Positions 62,077 to 64,000 of a stretch of 64,000 bases of DNA are shown in pieces. The notes under the pieces were generated by a model. The model saw only the letters and a program-made list of their open reading frames with translations. It was not told where the DNA came from and did not search any database. The stretch lies in the NCBI GenBank assembly GCA_050305405.1, contig JBNLFG010000008.1, positions 124,001-188,000 on the forward strand. The letters are read 5' to 3'. How positions within the stretch are numbered: position 1 is the first letter of the stretch; each line of letters starts with the position of its first letter. The stretch comes from Desulfolinea sp050305405 (GTDB taxonomy: Bacteria > Chloroflexota > Anaerolineae > Anaerolineales > Villigracilaceae). The translations under genes were made by a program, and so were the position numbers.

Positions 62077-63333
62077 CTATTCTCTCAACGCAGGATTGAA
62101 TACCTGATCGAGACCGGTATTCATCAGGTTCATAGAGAAGGTGATCATGGCAATGGTGATAATTACGGGGAAATATGCCCACCATTTCCCCATGATATGT
62201 GCCTGATAGATCATGGCCCATTGCATCATCAAGCCCAGCGTTGGCATGTCCGTCGTTCGCGGCCCCAACCCGAGAATGGATAGCCCTGCTTCAGCAAGAA
62301 TGCCCGAAGAAATTTGCAAGATAAGTGCCATCACCACATAAGAAGCGATGTAGGGCAAAATATCAGCGAGAATAATATGCGTGATGGAGTGACCGGACAA
62401 CTTCGACAAGTTAACATGGTCCCGATTACGAAGCGAAATCACCTGTGAGCGGACTGCTCTGGCCGTCCACACCCAAGATGTAAAGCCGATTACCATAGCA
62501 ACTGTGAACGCTCCACGTTTGTCCTGCCCAATGCTAAAGGAGATCAAAATGAGCAAGACAAAGCTGGGGATAACTGTAAAGAGGTTGGTGATGAACATAA
62601 TTACATCATCGACAAATCCACCGACGTAGCCCGATATAAGCCCAAGCACCAAACCGATTAGTGTGGCAACGACTCCAGCCACGAAGCCAATCTGCAGGGA
62701 GACACGGGTGGCGGCAACCAATTCTGTTAGGACATCTCTGCCAAAGTTATCGGTACCCAGTGGCAATACACGGACGTTCGCGACTTCACCGACATTCACA
62801 TAATCCGTAGAAAGAACTGTCTCAACTTCTTCAAGCACACCTGTATCCGAATTTACTGCGGCAATACTAAAGCCGTCATCCTCATTTCCTAACAATCCCG
62901 TCAGAGTAGTGTTCAAACGAATATAGTAATTTCGGTCGGCATTGGTCATGCCGGGAACTCTTTTGGTCGAATCATAGTTGCTAAACCATTGATCGAGGAG
63001 TTGTTCGGTATTTGCCAAATCAATTTCGGCTTCCGGAACGCCAGCGCCAACCAGCCATTTTTGGATGGCAACACGATCTTCTTCGCTTATTTTGCTGGTA
63101 ATCCGCTTGTTAGCGGCTTCATCCAAATCAAGAGTGTGTACCGGGGCGCTTAAACTGTCGTAAACACTGACATAAATCCCGGGTTCAAAAAAGGTTCCCT
63201 GAGCAATGATCTCCAAAGGGGGATCCGGCACAAAGATCGGATAGATAAATACGCCCAGCAAAATCGCGGCAAAAATAGCAAAGCCAACGACAAATTTGCC
63301 AGAGCTGAAAACACTTTTAAGCATATGTTTCAT
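62077..63333 (-). CDS. ABC transporter permease (OppC-like) with long extracytoplasmic insertion
   Basis: 418 residues, about 120 more than usual OppC. Helix 1 at about 14-33; then about 175 residues outside the membrane (DPPLEIIAQGTFFEPGIYVS..., NADRNYYIRLNTTLTGLLG) containing the extra part; then the permease core from about 205 with PLGTDNFGRDVLTELVAATR and five helices, ending with the LSILGLGPRTTDMPTLG block. The insertion is of unknown role, perhaps docking the binding protein. Nine bp upstream of the OppD-like gene. Confidence 0.88.
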   Translation of the reverse strand: MKHMLKSVFSSGKFVVGFAIFAAILLGVFIYPIFVPDPPLEIIAQGTFFEPGIYVSVYDSLSAPVHTLDLDEAANKRITSKISEEDRVAIQKWLVGAGVPEAEIDLANTEQLLDQWFSNYDSTKRVPGMTNADRNYYIRLNTTLTGLLGNEDDGFSIAAVNSDTGVLEEVETVLSTDYVNVGEVANVRVLPLGTDNFGRDVLTELVAATRVSLQIGFVAGVVATLIGLVLGLISGYVGGFVDDVIMFITNLFTVIPSFVLLILISFSIGQDKRGAFTVAMVIGFTSWVWTARAVRSQVISLRNRDHVNLSKLSGHSITHIILADILPYIASYVVMALILQISSGILAEAGLSILGLGPRTTDMPTLGLMMQWAMIYQAHIMGKWWAYFPVIITIAMITFSMNLMNTGLDQVFNPALRE

Positions 63334-63347
63334 CGCAGTACCTTCCT

Positions 63348-64000
63348 CTAGTCCGCCTGTGCCGCTTTAATACGCGGATCAAGGAAACCGTAAATGATTT
63401 CGATCAAAAAGTTCGCAGCCAAGACCATGATCGTAATAATAAGCGTGGTTGCCGAGATTAAAGGATAATCTCCACCCAAGACTGCCGTCAGGATCGTGGA
63501 ACCAAGACCAGGGTAGCTAAAGATGATCTCTGCAACCAGTGCCCCACCAACCATAGTGCCGATGGACAAAGCCAAGCCTGTAATCTGCGGCAGCATCGCG
63601 TTACGGAATACGTAACTAACGATCTTGCGATCTTTGATACCCATAAAACGGCTGTATTTGACATAATCTGCGTTTAACTCATAGATGGACATGGAACGCA
63701 TACCAATCGCCTGACCACCGATCGTGATCAAAACGATTGACCAGAAAGGTAATTGGTAATGAACAAAAACAGACCAAATAAATTCCCAGCTCATATTCGG
63801 TATCAGGTCGAAACCATAGCCCCCCGAGGTTGGAAACCATTTCAACGTTACGGAAAAAATGACCAGCAAAATCACAGCCATACCAAAAGCAGGTAAATTA
63901 CTGATAAAAATACTAACGGGCATGAGTACTTTATCAAAGCCTCCTTTAAGATAGGCTGCCAAGGCACCAAGTGTATTACCGATCAGCCAACCTATAATAA
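63348..64000 (-). CDS. ABC transporter permease (OppB-like), C-terminal part (cut by window edge)
   Basis: The frame is open to base 64000, so the 5' end is outside; about 217 codons are visible, and the apparent start near 63962 is only a TTG inside the gene. Helices plus TSGGYGFDLIPN, the GGQAIGMRSMSIYELNADYV KYSRFMG coupling region, YVFRNAMLPQITGLALSIGT and EIIFSYPGLGSTILTAVLGG DYPL are typical of OppB/DppB. It pairs with the OppC-like permease 14 bp downstream. Confidence 0.92.
   Translation of the reverse strand, partial: IIGWLIGNTLGALAAYLKGGFDKVLMPVSIFISNLPAFGMAVILLVIFSVTLKWFPTSGGYGFDLIPNMSWEFIWSVFVHYQLPFWSIVLITIGGQAIGMRSMSIYELNADYVKYSRFMGIKDRKIVSYVFRNAMLPQITGLALSIGTMVGGALVAEIIFSYPGLGSTILTAVLGGDYPLISATTLIITIMVLAANFLIEIIYGFLDPRIKAAQAD

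Noticed and set aside
63960..63962. Start codon for the OppB-like gene
   Set aside because: It is a TTG inside an open frame that continues to the window edge with normal permease sequence.

Overview
The window reads as chromosomal DNA of a member of the Chloroflexota, most likely class Anaerolineae. This is an inference from gene content: a T-box-controlled trp operon, BTAD/NB-ARC/TPR regulators, lipoproteins with Thr-Pro-rich linkers after the lipobox, a DUF5667-like domain on secreted cytochromes, and a large beta-glucoside/mannoside glycosidase set with Opp-type and MalFG-type ABC transporters. No rRNA, tRNA or CRISPR was seen.

Region 1 (1-7433, minus strand) is a complete tryptophan operon, trpE-[trpG-DAHP synthase fusion]-trpD-trpC-trpF-trpB-trpA, with trpA running off the left edge. 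It starts from a good sigma70-type promoter (7405-7433) and a tRNA-Trp T-box leader (7073-about 7398) with specifier UGG, T-box motif and terminator. Two copies of a long palindromic intergenic repeat sit inside the operon. Region 2 (7458-21163, minus strand) is an accessory island of lipoproteins, small membrane proteins, zinc-ribbon proteins, a CPBP protease, a serine hydrolase and an MFS exporter. It shows many tandem paralogues, frameshifted genes and gene scars. A large BTAD/NB-ARC/TPR regulator (21257-24625) is divergent from it.

Region 3 (24771-31654, plus strand) holds a lipoprotein phosphodiesterase, a DHH phosphoesterase, and a sugar ABC transporter (two permeases and a binding protein, no ATPase). 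A 760-bp gene-free stretch follows, containing terminators and a candidate structured RNA, then a TadG-like surface protein. Region 4 (34047-43847) is the most striking part. A two-component system is divergent from four genes: a membrane-anchored 18-heme cytochrome, an 11-heme cytochrome, a 51-heme repetitive cytochrome and a di-heme cytochrome b-like membrane protein. Together the three c-type proteins carry 80 CxxCH motifs. The likely role is electron transfer from the quinone pool to the cell surface.

Region 5 (43911-64000, minus strand) is a carbohydrate locus: GH94 cellobiose phosphorylase, three aldo/keto reductases, an intact IS5-family element, GH1, two GH3 and a GH2 enzyme, an MFS transporter and an Opp-type ABC transporter whose OppB-like permease runs off the right edge. 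It probably imports and degrades beta-linked gluco- and manno-oligosaccharides.
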